Assembly: GCA_903897715.1 (NCBI GenBank)
Contig: CAIUCS010000115.1
Location: 1-63,952 of the forward strand
DNA length: 63,952 bases
Direction: 5' to 3'
Origin: an uncultured Synechococcales cyanobacterium
GTDB lineage: Bacteria; Cyanobacteriota; Cyanobacteriia; CAIUCS01
Shown here one piece after another: positions 46,781-56,927 of the stretch. Position 1 is the first letter of the stretch. Each line of letters opens with the position of its first letter. A model generated the notes under the pieces. It ran no database searches, was not told where the DNA came from, and saw only the letters and a program-made list of their open reading frames with translations. The translations under genes were made by a program, and so were the position numbers.

Positions 46781-47260
46781 TAATACTACAATAGTACATC
46801 TCCCAGACCCCGCTTGATGGGTGTTTTCAGATAGAACATCTGATCCATAATTATCGCACCCCGTTTCCCACTGAAAGCGAGGGGGATGCTCCAGTGCCCA
46901 AGCATAAAGCATTAATTTTACAATATCAATCGTTCTATTAAGCATGATGGGGAATGGGATTGTAGATGAAAGTCAGCCTTTGTACCCCTTCGTCTGGTTA
47001 TGTTATGCTGGTCATTGACGTAGGGATGGAAGGTTGAGTTTAGTTAATTTTCAGATCCTTTTATGATTTTTTTGTGTCAAAACGGAAATTCTAAAAAGAA
47101 GGGCTAAGATTTCCACTGGAAACTGAAGCAAACCCAAGGTTTAGGTTCGATGCTTTTGATCCCATTGATTCGGCAACTATATCAGAAAGGTGGGGACAAT
47201 ATTAGGATTTAATCTTGGTGGAGTTGGTAGGAGTGCTTTGATGATGCCCGAAAGGTTCTC

Positions 47261-47302
47261 GATTCTTGAAGAATCCCACTTTTTTAGACGTGGGAATGTC
47301 AC
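47261..47302 (+). mobile_element. IS200/IS605-type right-end remnant
   Basis: GATTCTTGAAGAATC (a 15-base palindrome with one central base) leads into GAATCCCAC...GTGGGAATGTCA (stem 47275-47279 with 47290-47294). It has the same layout as the end at 14155-14187. No clear tnpB sequence remains upstream. Confidence 0.5.
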
Positions 47303-47371
47303 AATTGGTTTGAATAAGATGACGCGATATTGCGGATAGGCAGAAGACAATGAATACCAAAATTGATAGAT

Positions 47372-48685
47372 TTAATATTTATTTTCTGGTTTCAGAGTAG
47401 TGACCGCATAACGATAAGGGGAAATGTATTGGGTCGCGAGACGCTGTAAATCATCTGAACGTAAAGCTTTGATTTGTTGAGGATAGGTGACTGAAATATC
47501 CGCAGAAGCTACTGTATTGTAATATCCATAAAGACCAGCTAGTTGCCCAGGTGTTTCCGTGGAAAAAATATAATCATTGCACAATAACCGTTGACATCTT
47601 GCCAACTCCGCGGATGAAATGGGAAGGTTGGGTAAATTCATTAAATGTTCACAAATTCGATATTCCACTGCTGATAAATGCTTTGGTTCTAACCAGGCTG
47701 TAATTGTAAATAAACTAGAATCTCGTTGTAATGAAAAAGCACTACTAACCCCTTGTACCCATTGCTTATCTTCCCGTAAGTCTTTTAATAGCCTGGATGT
47801 GCGTCCTTCTGCCAATAAAACCGCTAATAAATCTAAACCATAGGCGCTTTGGAAATGCTCCACCCCTGGTCCGATCCAACCCATCAATAATCTTGCTTGT
47901 TCGATTCGGGGTAAAGTCAACTCTCGTCGTCTAATTTCAGTAATGGGGGGTTCAGCTTCAATACTGTGGAAACCACAATCAGCAGGCTCTGGGAATTGAC
48001 TAAAGCATTGTTCAATTAAATCTAATGTTTCTTCCCGATCCAATCCGCCGATGGCTACAATGGTCATGTTTTGAGGCTGGTAATAGGTACGATGGAAACG
48101 TCGCATTTCCGTTGGTGTCCGTTGCTTCAGGTTCGTTTCAGTTCCCAGTACTGGACGGCGATAAGGATGATGATGATAAATTGTTTCCATCAAAGACTGA
48201 AACCCTAACCAATCGGGATTATCGTAGGATTGCCGTAACTCTTCCAAGACCACATCTCGTTCCCGTTCAAATTCTGACTCTGGGATTGCGGCTTTGAGGA
48301 GCAGATCCGCTAAATAAGGTAAAGTCTCTGGTAAATGCTCAACGGAGGTAGTGATGTAAAAATGGGCATAATCCTGACTGGTAGCAGCATTGGTAGCACC
48401 ACCACGACTTTCAATTATCTGATCAAACTGACCAGGAGCTATGTCGGCAGTACCCTTGAATACCATGTGTTCAAGAAAATGAGCCATCCCGGACCATTCA
48501 TCTGGTTCAACAATAGCTCCGGCATTAATCCAAACGTCAACTACCGCCACCGGAAAAGTTGGTAGATTTTGGTAAATAACGGTTAATCCGTTTTTCAAAT
48601 GTATAACTTCAGCCCCAAAATCCAAAAGGTTTGATGTATTTCCTGAAAATAAATTAGAGTGACTCAATGGGGGCAATGACCTCAA
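47372..48685 (-). CDS. M16 family zinc peptidase
   Basis: 437 residues. The inverted zinc motif HFLEH (His69, Glu72, His73) and the distal Glu near residue 149 (VVLEELRQ) are intact, so it is probably the catalytic member. The rest follows the processing-peptidase pattern up to YAVTTLKPE. There is no signal peptide. Cyanobacteria usually have two such genes in tandem; only one is here. It lies 53 bases downstream of lptF. Confidence 0.93.
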   Translation of the reverse strand: MRSLPPLSHSNLFSGNTSNLLDFGAEVIHLKNGLTVIYQNLPTFPVAVVDVWINAGAIVEPDEWSGMAHFLEHMVFKGTADIAPGQFDQIIESRGGATNAATSQDYAHFYITTSVEHLPETLPYLADLLLKAAIPESEFERERDVVLEELRQSYDNPDWLGFQSLMETIYHHHPYRRPVLGTETNLKQRTPTEMRRFHRTYYQPQNMTIVAIGGLDREETLDLIEQCFSQFPEPADCGFHSIEAEPPITEIRRRELTLPRIEQARLLMGWIGPGVEHFQSAYGLDLLAVLLAEGRTSRLLKDLREDKQWVQGVSSAFSLQRDSSLFTITAWLEPKHLSAVEYRICEHLMNLPNLPISSAELARCQRLLCNDYIFSTETPGQLAGLYGYYNTVASADISVTYPQQIKALRSDDLQRLATQYISPYRYAVTTLKPENKY

Positions 48686-48738
48686 TCAGGGTGATTTACT
48701 TTAGTAACCTTTAGACTTTAAGGGTGTTTTAAATTATT

Positions 48739-49935
48739 TTATCCAGCAGTTTTCGCCAATAGTAAACCACCCATCCCCAAACCAATAAAAATCGGTAGCC
48801 AAGCCGCTAAGAATGGAGTTAAGGTGCCGACCTGTCCCAATGCTTCGCACATAAATATTAGCAAATAGGCAACGAAAATGACTAGTACACTGATGCCGAA
48901 GCTAGTTGCTTTCCCTGTTTTTTGGGGTTTTGCCCCCATGGAAACACCTACCAAGCCAAAAACAACACTAATAAACGGGAAAGCATACCGTTGCTGAATA
49001 TGAATTTCTAGGCGATTAATCGTTTTTTGATCCCCACTGCCACGAACTAGATTTAGGTTTTCTTGGGATTGGGCAATATTCATTTCTAACAAATGCCTGC
49101 CGCGGTTTGCCAAATCTAGGGGTGCACGGGGCAATGCAAGCCGTTGATGCTCAAATCGTAGAATATTTCGGTAAGAACCATCTGGGGAAACCAAATAAAT
49201 TGTACCATTAAAAAAATCCCATACTTTTTCAGAAGGATTCCAACTTGCTGTTTTAGAGGTAACAATCTGATTAAGTCCTTCTTGGGAGAAATCCAGAATG
49301 GTTAAATCTTTCATTTGTATACCATCAAACTGGCGAGAATAAAAGAGACGATCCATTTCCTTATCCGCCCGTCCATTCCTAATTACATCTTTGAACTCCT
49401 GATAGAGAATATCTCGTTCTTGGTAGGAGGGTTTTTCATCTTTCAGTGCTTTTTCTAACGTGATGGCTGCTTGATAGTTAGCAGCAGGGACTACCATTTC
49501 ATTGAACCCAAAAGCGAATACCCCTACCAGTAAACTAAGCAAAATTGCTGGCACAATCAGTCGGTATAGACTTACCCCACTACTGCGTAATGCGATTAGT
49601 TCGCTATCGCTGGATAGACGACTATAGGTCATCAATGTAGCTAACATTACCGACATGGGGAAAGCGACGACTACGAAATCAGGAACTTTTAGTAGAAAAA
49701 CTTGCAAGGCTATGTCTAGACCTAATCCTGCATCCGTAACTTGTCGTACCAAATCAAATACAACCCCAATTGCCACTCCTAATGAGGAAAACATCCCAAT
49801 TCCAAACAATAGGGGTAAGATGAGTTCTTGTAGTAAGTAACGATCCATTATGGACAATCGACCACCTGGCAAGATGGAACTCAGCAAGGATAGCCCATCA
49901 CGAAAAAATGATTTCTGAATGGCAGGTGCAGTCAT
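48739..49935 (-). CDS. LptF/LptG family lipopolysaccharide export permease
   Basis: 398 residues. Membrane segments near 30-60, 70-95 and 115-140, then a beta-rich periplasmic domain (about 150-300), then three membrane segments at the C-terminus. The pattern MDRYLLQELILPLLFGIG and the LMTYSRLSSDSELIALRSSGVS segment are diagnostic of YjgP/YjgQ. With LptB it extracts LPS from the inner membrane. Cyanobacteria usually carry a single such permease. Confidence 0.9.
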   Translation of the reverse strand: MTAPAIQKSFFRDGLSLLSSILPGGRLSIMDRYLLQELILPLLFGIGMFSSLGVAIGVVFDLVRQVTDAGLGLDIALQVFLLKVPDFVVVAFPMSVMLATLMTYSRLSSDSELIALRSSGVSLYRLIVPAILLSLLVGVFAFGFNEMVVPAANYQAAITLEKALKDEKPSYQERDILYQEFKDVIRNGRADKEMDRLFYSRQFDGIQMKDLTILDFSQEGLNQIVTSKTASWNPSEKVWDFFNGTIYLVSPDGSYRNILRFEHQRLALPRAPLDLANRGRHLLEMNIAQSQENLNLVRGSGDQKTINRLEIHIQQRYAFPFISVVFGLVGVSMGAKPQKTGKATSFGISVLVIFVAYLLIFMCEALGQVGTLTPFLAAWLPIFIGLGMGGLLLAKTAG

Positions 49936-50099
49936 AAGATGAAGTCAAGATGAAGAAAAATACTCAAAAAGGTTCAATCCTAGGTCAATTCCGAGACTAT
50001 GTTAATTTACTCTAATACTTAACTTTACTCTCGGTTTTTCCATCAATCTACTCATCACATTATAGGACTGATTTACTTTTTCCAAATCAATTGCGATGC

Positions 50100-50903
50100 C
50101 TAACGGTGGAAGTCGTCTCCAAGATAATAGGTTCGAACTAATTGATTTTCATAAAGTTCGTCTGAACTGCCTGAAGCAAAGATTTCGCCATCTCTCATAA
50201 TATATGCACGATCAGTGATAGCAAGAGTTTCACGTACATTATGGTCAGTAATTAAAATACCAATGTTTCGTTTAGAAAGCTCGGCAACAATTTTTTGGAT
50301 TTCAGCGATCGCAATGGGGTCAACTCCAGCAAATGGTTCATCAAGCAACAAGAAAACTGGTCCGTTTGTTCCACTTGCCAATGCCCTGGCTAATTCTGTT
50401 CGACGCCGCTCTCCCCCCGACACATAGCTTCCCTTAGTGTTGGCAACTTTCTTTAAATGAAATTCTTCCAGAAGAAATTCGACTCGATGTTTCCATTGGG
50501 ATTGGGGAACATGACTTTGCTGCATAACCAGTAAAATATTTTCCCGCACCGTGAGATTCCGGAATATACTGGGTTCTTGAGCTAGGTAACCAACCCCCAG
50601 TCTAGCTCGCATCTGGATGGGAAGTTGAGTGATGTCTATGCGGTTCAACCAAATGGTACCTTGATCCGGCTTTTCTAGCCCGGTAGTCATATAAAATGTA
50701 GTAGTTTTTCCTGCTCCATTGGGACCTAATAGCCCAACGACTTCCCCTTGGCGAACAGATAAACTCACTCGCTTAACAATTTGGCGAGAACCATAGGACT
50801 TGGAAACGTTAGCCAATGAAATTTTTGACCTATCGTGACTATCCTGAAATGTTGATTGGTTATTTCTGTTGCCTGAAAAGTAGGAATCCATCAAGTCTTT
50901 CAA
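50100..50903 (-). CDS. lptB: LPS export ABC transporter ATPase LptB
   Basis: 267 residues. Walker A GPNGAGKTT near residue 60, signature YVSGGERRRTELARAL near 160, Walker B FLLLDEPFAGVD near 185 and the H-loop ITDHNVRETL are all intact and typical of LptB. It has a 25-residue polar N-terminal extension. It powers lipopolysaccharide transport with the permease encoded 164 bases downstream. Confidence 0.94.
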   Translation of the reverse strand: MKDLMDSYFSGNRNNQSTFQDSHDRSKISLANVSKSYGSRQIVKRVSLSVRQGEVVGLLGPNGAGKTTTFYMTTGLEKPDQGTIWLNRIDITQLPIQMRARLGVGYLAQEPSIFRNLTVRENILLVMQQSHVPQSQWKHRVEFLLEEFHLKKVANTKGSYVSGGERRRTELARALASGTNGPVFLLLDEPFAGVDPIAIAEIQKIVAELSKRNIGILITDHNVRETLAITDRAYIMRDGEIFASGSSDELYENQLVRTYYLGDDFHR

Positions 50904-51045
50904 TTTCTTAGGTAGAAACTATAATACCCATCATTTTAAATGGGTAAACCTTACCCCCAATTTATTTTATAGTTAGTCAGGTGTTAGTTTTGAGGGAGAA
51001 GCCTTCCCGTTCCCAAACTTAAGGTTTTATTCACAACCAGCCTAT

Positions 51046-51582
51046 CTAACGAGGAACTATGGGAGAAACAGAAGGAGTTTTGGGGGTAGGTTTGGGGTTA
51101 AATACCGGAGGTTGAGGTGCAGTAGGGGTAGCATCAGGGTCAGACACAATATATATAGACTCTACCTGGCGAGAGGGTTGAGGAGTAGCAACAAACCGTC
51201 CCTCACCAACTAAGTAAGTTATTACCTCACCCCGAATACTGTTTCCTTGTTGAATTACATACACATTACCGCTCAATATGATTTTACCCTCCCTGCTAAA
51301 GTATTGGGCTTGGGCAGCTGTAGCTTGAATTTGCCGGGCTGGATAAAGGATCTGTACATTCCCTCGGGCTGTGATTACTCCTGTTTTAGAATTGGCTTCT
51401 TGAATATCAGCTTGGAGGGTAATTGCCCGACCGGTATCAGGAACCTTAGAGTCAAAGTTTTGTGCGATCGCGGAAGGGCGATGATCCATAAACAACCAGA
51501 TAACCACCAGCAGTGGCAAAGCCAAGATAGTGAATAAAAAACGATAGGAGGGGGAAGCGGATGGGATGGGGGACATAATCAA
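51046..51582 (-). CDS. lptA: LptA/OstA-like periplasmic LPS transport protein
   Basis: 178 residues. An N-terminal membrane segment or signal (about 13-30) is followed by a short OstA-like domain (ITLQADIQEANSKTGVITARGNVQILYP...AQYFSREGKIILSGNVYV) and a Pro-rich tail. The domain builds the beta-jellyroll bridge that carries LPS across the periplasm. It is first of the lptA-lptB-lptF series on the minus strand. Confidence 0.85.
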   Translation of the reverse strand: MIMSPIPSASPSYRFLFTILALPLLVVIWLFMDHRPSAIAQNFDSKVPDTGRAITLQADIQEANSKTGVITARGNVQILYPARQIQATAAQAQYFSREGKIILSGNVYVIQQGNSIRGEVITYLVGEGRFVATPQPSRQVESIYIVSDPDATPTAPQPPVFNPKPTPKTPSVSPIVPR

Positions 51583-51875
51583 TGAATTAAGGATAGAAAA
51601 ACATTAGGTAACCGGTACGTTATTTTAGAAGCTGATTGAAAATTGAGTGGATCATAAAGTAAGTCCTTCGAACACCTTGTCAATAGGCTTTTTAAGCTGA
51701 CAATCAAAGGATAGGGGCGATGACCATCAAGCCCTTACAATGATTTTTTTATCTAAACCCTATAAACCCAATCCAACTTACTAGTCAACCATAATAAAGA
51801 TTATTCTAAATGGTTCATTCAACCCAGAAAGAACTAGTCAAAACTGTAACAATATCTTTCATTTAAAGCAAGACC

Positions 51876-52124
51876 ATGACTACAAATCCAACTTCATTTC
51901 TGACACCCGAAGAGTCAATCCAGGTGGATAAAGCTCTACTCTCTCCACCTGAAAAGTTCCTCACCCGGCTAACAATTTCATCCCTCCGCCTCTTGACCCA
52001 GATTGCCCGTGATCAAAACTGTGCCATTGAACAACTCTCTCCAAGGGAAATTATTGATTGGTTTGAGAACGAGGCTCGCCAACGTCAGGATCAACCCTCA
52101 AGCGGTACCTTTTTGCAATGGTAA
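51876..52124 (+). CDS. Small conserved hypothetical protein
   Basis: 82 residues. It contains LTPEESIQVDKALLSPPEKFLTRLTISSLRLL, then a helical part with IIDWFENEARQRQ. The pattern is familiar from short cyanobacterial proteins of unknown function. There is no membrane segment. It is isolated on the plus strand between two minus-strand operons. Confidence 0.65.
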   Translation: MTTNPTSFLTPEESIQVDKALLSPPEKFLTRLTISSLRLLTQIARDQNCAIEQLSPREIIDWFENEARQRQDQPSSGTFLQW

Positions 52125-52320
52125 ATATAAATAGAACGTAAGAGAGGGAGACTGGAAACAATATAAATCGTATTGGGAATGGGTTCAGAATTTTATTAGT
52201 TTCAGGTTCATGCGATTCGTAATAAGGTAATTAATCGAGATGCCTGTGACACAACCAGTTTAGAGAGAATGTGACCCATCTTGTAACCAATGCACGGGTT
52301 TATTACCCCAACCTCCAGTA

Positions 52321-53286
52321 CTATAGCTTGGGCAAATCTTTTGTTTTAGGACCCCATACACCCGGTAACTGGATGATTTGATCTCGTAAAACATTGCAAG
52401 TTCTTGGTTGGTTGTCGATACGAGTCTGATTTGAGCAGTGTTCCGAAAAAATTTGTGCCACTAAACCTTTCGGGAGTTGCTCTGATAGTTGTAATGCAGT
52501 TTGATAGGATTGAGCTGCGGTAATGAATAAAGCTGGATTTTTCTGTGCTTGTAAGTTCAGTATTTGAGCTTTCAAGTAGTGGATTTCTGGATTTCTGGGT
52601 GTTAGGTTTAATGCCCGTTCTGTATATTCTAAAGCCTTATCCAACTGATTTAAATCCCGATAGGCAAGGGCAATTCCACGATGTACCAAGTAAGAAGGAC
52701 TGGCATTTTTCTCTAGTCGGTCTATGGACTGTCTAGCATCCGAGAAGGGTAGATTTATGGCTAACATTACGTCCATATAGCCCTTAATCAAACTAAACTC
52801 AGGGTCATTGGGAGCAACTTTCTCAGCTTCATCTAAGTACTTAAGCACTTGCTGAAGTTTAATTAATGCCTTGGGAGTACCTGTGATTGGGTCTTCTATG
52901 CTAACAGAATAAGCCCCTTGGAGAAAATGCCCTACTGCTACATAAAGGTTACCCCGCAGTGGATCGGTCTTAACTAAATTTTGAGCCACGGTCAGGGTGC
53001 GTTCCGCATTTTGTTCAAAAGACTTCCAATCCTGGTTAAGGTAGTCAATTCCTGTTAACAGGGCAAAAGCAAGAGGCTCATTTTTTGCCGCTTTTTGAAG
53101 TTGACTTTGGGCTTTCAGATAGTCCCCTAGCTGAAAAATAGACGTAAAGGCTTCTTCAGTACTAGGATCAATTGTCTTGGGATTGGTAGTCCGGAACGGA
53201 TCTGCAAACACGGGACCACTTGTAAATAGGGAAATAATAAGGGCACCAATGGTTCCTATTTGAATGAGAGAATGAGTACTTTTCAT
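52321..53286 (-). CDS. Secreted TPR protein of Sll0314 type
   Basis: 321 residues. A signal peptide is cut near residue 29 (GPVFA-DP). A helical repeat domain follows with at least three tetratricopeptide-like repeats, the clearest being ALAYRDLNQLDKALEYTERALNLTPRN. The end reads CNVLRDQIIQLPGVWGPKT. It resembles cyanobacterial periplasmic TPR proteins such as Synechocystis Sll0314, whose function is not known to me. Confidence 0.78.
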   Translation of the reverse strand: MKSTHSLIQIGTIGALIISLFTSGPVFADPFRTTNPKTIDPSTEEAFTSIFQLGDYLKAQSQLQKAAKNEPLAFALLTGIDYLNQDWKSFEQNAERTLTVAQNLVKTDPLRGNLYVAVGHFLQGAYSVSIEDPITGTPKALIKLQQVLKYLDEAEKVAPNDPEFSLIKGYMDVMLAINLPFSDARQSIDRLEKNASPSYLVHRGIALAYRDLNQLDKALEYTERALNLTPRNPEIHYLKAQILNLQAQKNPALFITAAQSYQTALQLSEQLPKGLVAQIFSEHCSNQTRIDNQPRTCNVLRDQIIQLPGVWGPKTKDLPKL

Positions 53287-53741
53287 GGGTGAACATAGAT
53301 ATAGATGGATAAGAGCGGAAGATTTGTATAGGGTAAATTAGTATCTCAAAAAATCACATCCTAGTGGATTTATGTCATTTATTGGGTCGCCTAATACAAA
53401 TGGTAGTTTTTCTTTAAGGTACTTCTTCCCACAAATAAATGGACGAAAAGAATCATTGGATGTTCCAAATTAATAAAAACTCTATCCTTCGGTGATTGAC
53501 TCGCAGGTTCAGAAAATCAGTGTTTTCTTGAAAATCCTGATCCAATTCACGATTACTTGGACTTCAATCTGTTGATTCATTTGGTGCTGACACTTCAGAA
53601 AAAGTTACAGCGCATCAATTGATATATTAAGTTTTGTGTGCGGTTGTCCTAGGACACTCTCGTTAGTATTTCCCTTAACCTACTTGTAAGTGGTAATGTT
53701 AATAATTGCCCGTGTTTTAATCCCATTCCAGTCTTGTTACC
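53287..53741. other. 455-base spacer between the TPR gene and lysC
   Basis: AT-rich. I see no open frame, hairpin or known riboswitch. The promoters of two divergent genes must be here. Confidence 0.45.
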
Positions 53742-55595
53742 ATGGCATTCATTGTTCAAAAGTATGGGGGTACCTCCGTTGGAACGACCCAACGGATTCA
53801 AGCAGTCGCTCAGCGGATTGTAGCAACCGTAAAAGCTGGTAATTCCGTAGTAGTGGTGGTATCAGCCATGGGTAAAACCACCGATGGCTTGGTTAAATTA
53901 GCCCATGAAATTTCGGGTAACCCCAGTCGTCGGGAAATGGATGTACTGCTTTCTACGGGTGAACAAATTACCATCGCCTTATTGAGTATGGCTTTACAAG
54001 AATTAGGGCAACCAGCCGTTTCCATGACAGGTGCACAAGTGGGCATTGTGACTGAAACCGCCCATACTCGGGCACGTATCCTGCGCATCACTACAGAACG
54101 CATTGAACGTCATCTTCAATCAGGATATGTGGTGGTGGTGGCAGGTTTTCAAGGGGTCAGTGATACGGAAGATTGGGAAATTACCACCTTGGGTCGTGGC
54201 GGGTCAGATACTTCAGCAGTTGCCTTGGCGGCTGCCCTACATGCTGATCAATGTGAAATTTATACCGATGTCCCTGGCATCTTGACCACCGATCCCCGAT
54301 TGGTTCCTGAAGCACGGTTAATGGAAGAGATCACATCAGATGAAATGCTGGAATTAGCTAGTTTGGGTGCGAAGGTTCTCCATCCCAGGGCTGTGGAAAT
54401 AGCTCGAAATTATGGGGTAACCCTTGTGGTTCGTTCTAGTTGGACCGATGAGCCGGGCACTAAGGTAGTGTCTTTAACCCCACAGAACCGGAGTTTGGAG
54501 GGTTTAGAAATTGCTCGGTCAGTTGATGCGGTAGAATTTGATACCCAGCAGTCGCGGGTTGGTTTGTTACGAATCCCCGACCGTCCCGGCATTGCTGCAT
54601 CCCTGTTTGATCAGATTGCAAAAGAACAAGTGGATGTGGATTTGATTATTCAGTCCATCCATGAAGGGGAAACTAATGATATTACGTTTACGGTAAATCG
54701 CAGGTCAATTGCTTGTGCTGAAGCAGTAGCCACTTCAATTCTGCCCAATCTTTTGGCGGGGTTTACCCCCCACCCGGATGCGATCCCTGAGGTGGTGGTC
54801 AATCCACAGGTCGCCAAGGTTAGTATTGTGGGTGCAGGAATGATCGGTCGTCCCGGAGTGGCTGCCCAAATGTTTACCATTCTGGCTCAGGCTGGTATCA
54901 ATATTCAAATGATTTCCACCTCAGAGGTAAAAGTGAGTTGTGTCATTGAGTCTTTTACTGAAACCACAGTAGATGAATTATGTCATCGAGCTTTACATGC
55001 TCTGCAGGCAGTTTTTGAAGTAGATAGCTCTCCAACCCCTTTTCGGCAAGACGAAAAGATTGGGGTGCACGGGGGGAGTCAACCCTATCCAGTGGTTCGT
55101 GGCGTCGCATTGGATATGAAACAGGTTCGATTGGCTATTCGTGATGTGCCCCATCGCCCTGGCATGGCATCCCAACTATTCCAACTACTAGCAGATCATG
55201 GGATTAGTGTGGATATGATCATCCAATCCCAGCGCTGTCACGAGACTAATACTTTCCATTATCGAGATATTGCCTGTACGGTTGCTGAAACTGATGGAGA
55301 AATGGCACGGTCTGTTTTAGAATCTGCAATGACGAACTTAGGATATGGTGCAGTCATGATTGACCGAGCGATCGCCAAGGTCAGTATTGTGGGTGCTGGC
55401 ATGGTAAACCATCCGGGAGTCGCCGCTCGCATGTTTGCAGCGTTGTCTGAACGTCAGATTAATATTCAGATGATTGCCACATCCGAAATTAAGATCAGTT
55501 GTGTAGTAGACAAATCTAAGGGGGTGGAGGCGTTACAGGCAATTCATCAAACGTTTCACCTAGCCGGTAATTATCCCATCCATATTCCTAGTTAA
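53742..55595 (+). CDS. lysC: Aspartate kinase with four ACT domains
   Basis: 617 residues. The amino-acid kinase domain (about 1-240) starts with [15 protein letters not shown] and has [16 protein letters not shown]. Two pairs of ACT domains follow, near residues 270-345, 350-420, 455-530 and 540-610. Two of them open KVSIVGAGM and suit allosteric binding of lysine and threonine. It catalyses the first step toward Lys, Thr, Met and Ile. The four-ACT form is usual in cyanobacteria. Confidence 0.96.
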   Translation: MAFIVQKYGGTSVGTTQRIQAVAQRIVATVKAGNSVVVVVSAMGKTTDGLVKLAHEISGNPSRREMDVLLSTGEQITIALLSMALQELGQPAVSMTGAQVGIVTETAHTRARILRITTERIERHLQSGYVVVVAGFQGVSDTEDWEITTLGRGGSDTSAVALAAALHADQCEIYTDVPGILTTDPRLVPEARLMEEITSDEMLELASLGAKVLHPRAVEIARNYGVTLVVRSSWTDEPGTKVVSLTPQNRSLEGLEIARSVDAVEFDTQQSRVGLLRIPDRPGIAASLFDQIAKEQVDVDLIIQSIHEGETNDITFTVNRRSIACAEAVATSILPNLLAGFTPHPDAIPEVVVNPQVAKVSIVGAGMIGRPGVAAQMFTILAQAGINIQMISTSEVKVSCVIESFTETTVDELCHRALHALQAVFEVDSSPTPFRQDEKIGVHGGSQPYPVVRGVALDMKQVRLAIRDVPHRPGMASQLFQLLADHGISVDMIIQSQRCHETNTFHYRDIACTVAETDGEMARSVLESAMTNLGYGAVMIDRAIAKVSIVGAGMVNHPGVAARMFAALSERQINIQMIATSEIKISCVVDKSKGVEALQAIHQTFHLAGNYPIHIPS

Positions 55596-55682
55596 TTGGG
55601 GGCAAGGGTGAGATAGGGAATTGGTCAATGATGGGAAAGAGACTCCGTTGGCTATAGGGTAGATTGTTCATCCCTCCATGAA

Positions 55683-56927
55683 TTATCGGGGTGGCAATTG
55701 ATTTAAATAATTCAGAATGGGTATCATAATCAATGTAGTACCGGTGAGAATAAACCAAAACAGGTGAGGAACTGGTTGGGGTTGATCCAATGCCCATCCA
55801 CCAACTGGTGCACCTACAACATAACCCACTGCCCAGCATAGGGAATTAATTGCTAGGTAAGTACCCCGTAATGACTGGGGAGCCATTTCTGCCACAAAGG
55901 CTGAAGCAGTGGGTAAATAGATGATACTGGCAAAGCTAATGGTGGTTAAAGCAAGGGCGGCAATCACCACCGGGAATTGAGAATTAAGCCCCGTGAATCC
56001 AACTAAGGCAAACCCTATTCCCCACAATCCAGCTGATAGCATTAATGACCTGGGGTGGGGGTATCGTCCCAGCCACCGTGCCACGGGTAATTGAAATAGG
56101 GAAGATAGGAGGATATGTCCTGTGATCAATCCACTGATCGTAGAGGCAGAAAATCCAGAAGGCAATCCCCGAATATTGGTATGAACAAAATTGGTAAGAT
56201 AGAGAGGTAGTACGGTTTGAACTTGGGCAATATAGAGAGTCAACACACAATTAACCAACCCAAATATCAACAACTGACCATCTGCCAAGGCAAATCTCCA
56301 GTTTCCGCGGGGGGTAAATGGGTGACCAACTGGGTGAGTAGTTTCATGAATACTGAAATAAACAATGACACCAAATATCAAATAGCTTAACCCATCCACC
56401 ATATATAGTACCCGGAAAGCTCCCGTGGTATTGATCACCCAACCCCCACAAACTACCCCCACCCCCAGTCCTAAATTGTCTGCCAATCGATTAAGGGCAT
56501 AGGCTTCATTCCGATTATTCTCCCCAGCCAAGTCAGCGATGGATGCTTCCATCGCCGGCCAATAGAGTCCGATTCCTAGACCCATTATGACACTGCCTGC
56601 TGTAAAGAATGGTAAGTTGACAGTAATGGATAGGATCAGGGAGCCAAAAGCTGAAATAATTGAAGATAAGATTAAGATTTTTCGCCGTCCCCAATCAGGG
56701 GAGTCTGCCAGAGTTCCTCCTACAATTCGTCCTGCCATTCCTACTGCTGCCCCTAGTCCCAAGGCTAACCCCACCGCTGCGGCTGATAATCCGACCCGAT
56801 TGACGAAAAAAATAGTCGCATAAAATAGGGTAAAGCCAGTCCCAACTTGGGATAGTAAACGACCCACGGCAAGTATCCAAACCGTGGTTGGTACATTGGG
56901 AAGCCATTGATTTAGATAATTCATCAT
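55683..56927 (-). CDS. Major facilitator superfamily transporter
   Basis: 414 residues from ATG 56927, with twelve membrane helices. The loop 2-3 motif reads GGTLADSPDWGRRKIL. The start overlaps the stop of the upstream protease gene (ATGA), so the two are translationally coupled; a start at 56957 inside the protease is less likely. The substrate is unknown; loop 4-5 shows NEAYALNRLADNLG, as in drug or sugar exporter families. Confidence 0.85.
   Translation of the reverse strand: MMNYLNQWLPNVPTTVWILAVGRLLSQVGTGFTLFYATIFFVNRVGLSAAAVGLALGLGAAVGMAGRIVGGTLADSPDWGRRKILILSSIISAFGSLILSITVNLPFFTAGSVIMGLGIGLYWPAMEASIADLAGENNRNEAYALNRLADNLGLGVGVVCGGWVINTTGAFRVLYMVDGLSYLIFGVIVYFSIHETTHPVGHPFTPRGNWRFALADGQLLIFGLVNCVLTLYIAQVQTVLPLYLTNFVHTNIRGLPSGFSASTISGLITGHILLSSLFQLPVARWLGRYPHPRSLMLSAGLWGIGFALVGFTGLNSQFPVVIAALALTTISFASIIYLPTASAFVAEMAPQSLRGTYLAINSLCWAVGYVVGAPVGGWALDQPQPVPHLFWFILTGTTLIMIPILNYLNQLPPR

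Larger units (their letters stand above)
46558..47371. other. 814-base intergenic region with poly-G tract and element relic
   Basis: No supportable gene. It has a run of 16 G on the plus strand (46765-46780), preceded by GGGGGG at 46733-46738. Further right (about 47160-47310) is an IS200/IS605-type end. A short minus-strand open frame at 46727-46945 spans the G run and encodes poly-proline; I do not accept it as a gene. Confidence 0.5.

Noticed and set aside
46727-46945. 72-codon minus-strand open frame spanning the poly-G tract
   Set aside because: Its C-terminal poly-proline comes from the G run, there is no recognisable domain and no supporting ribosome binding site.
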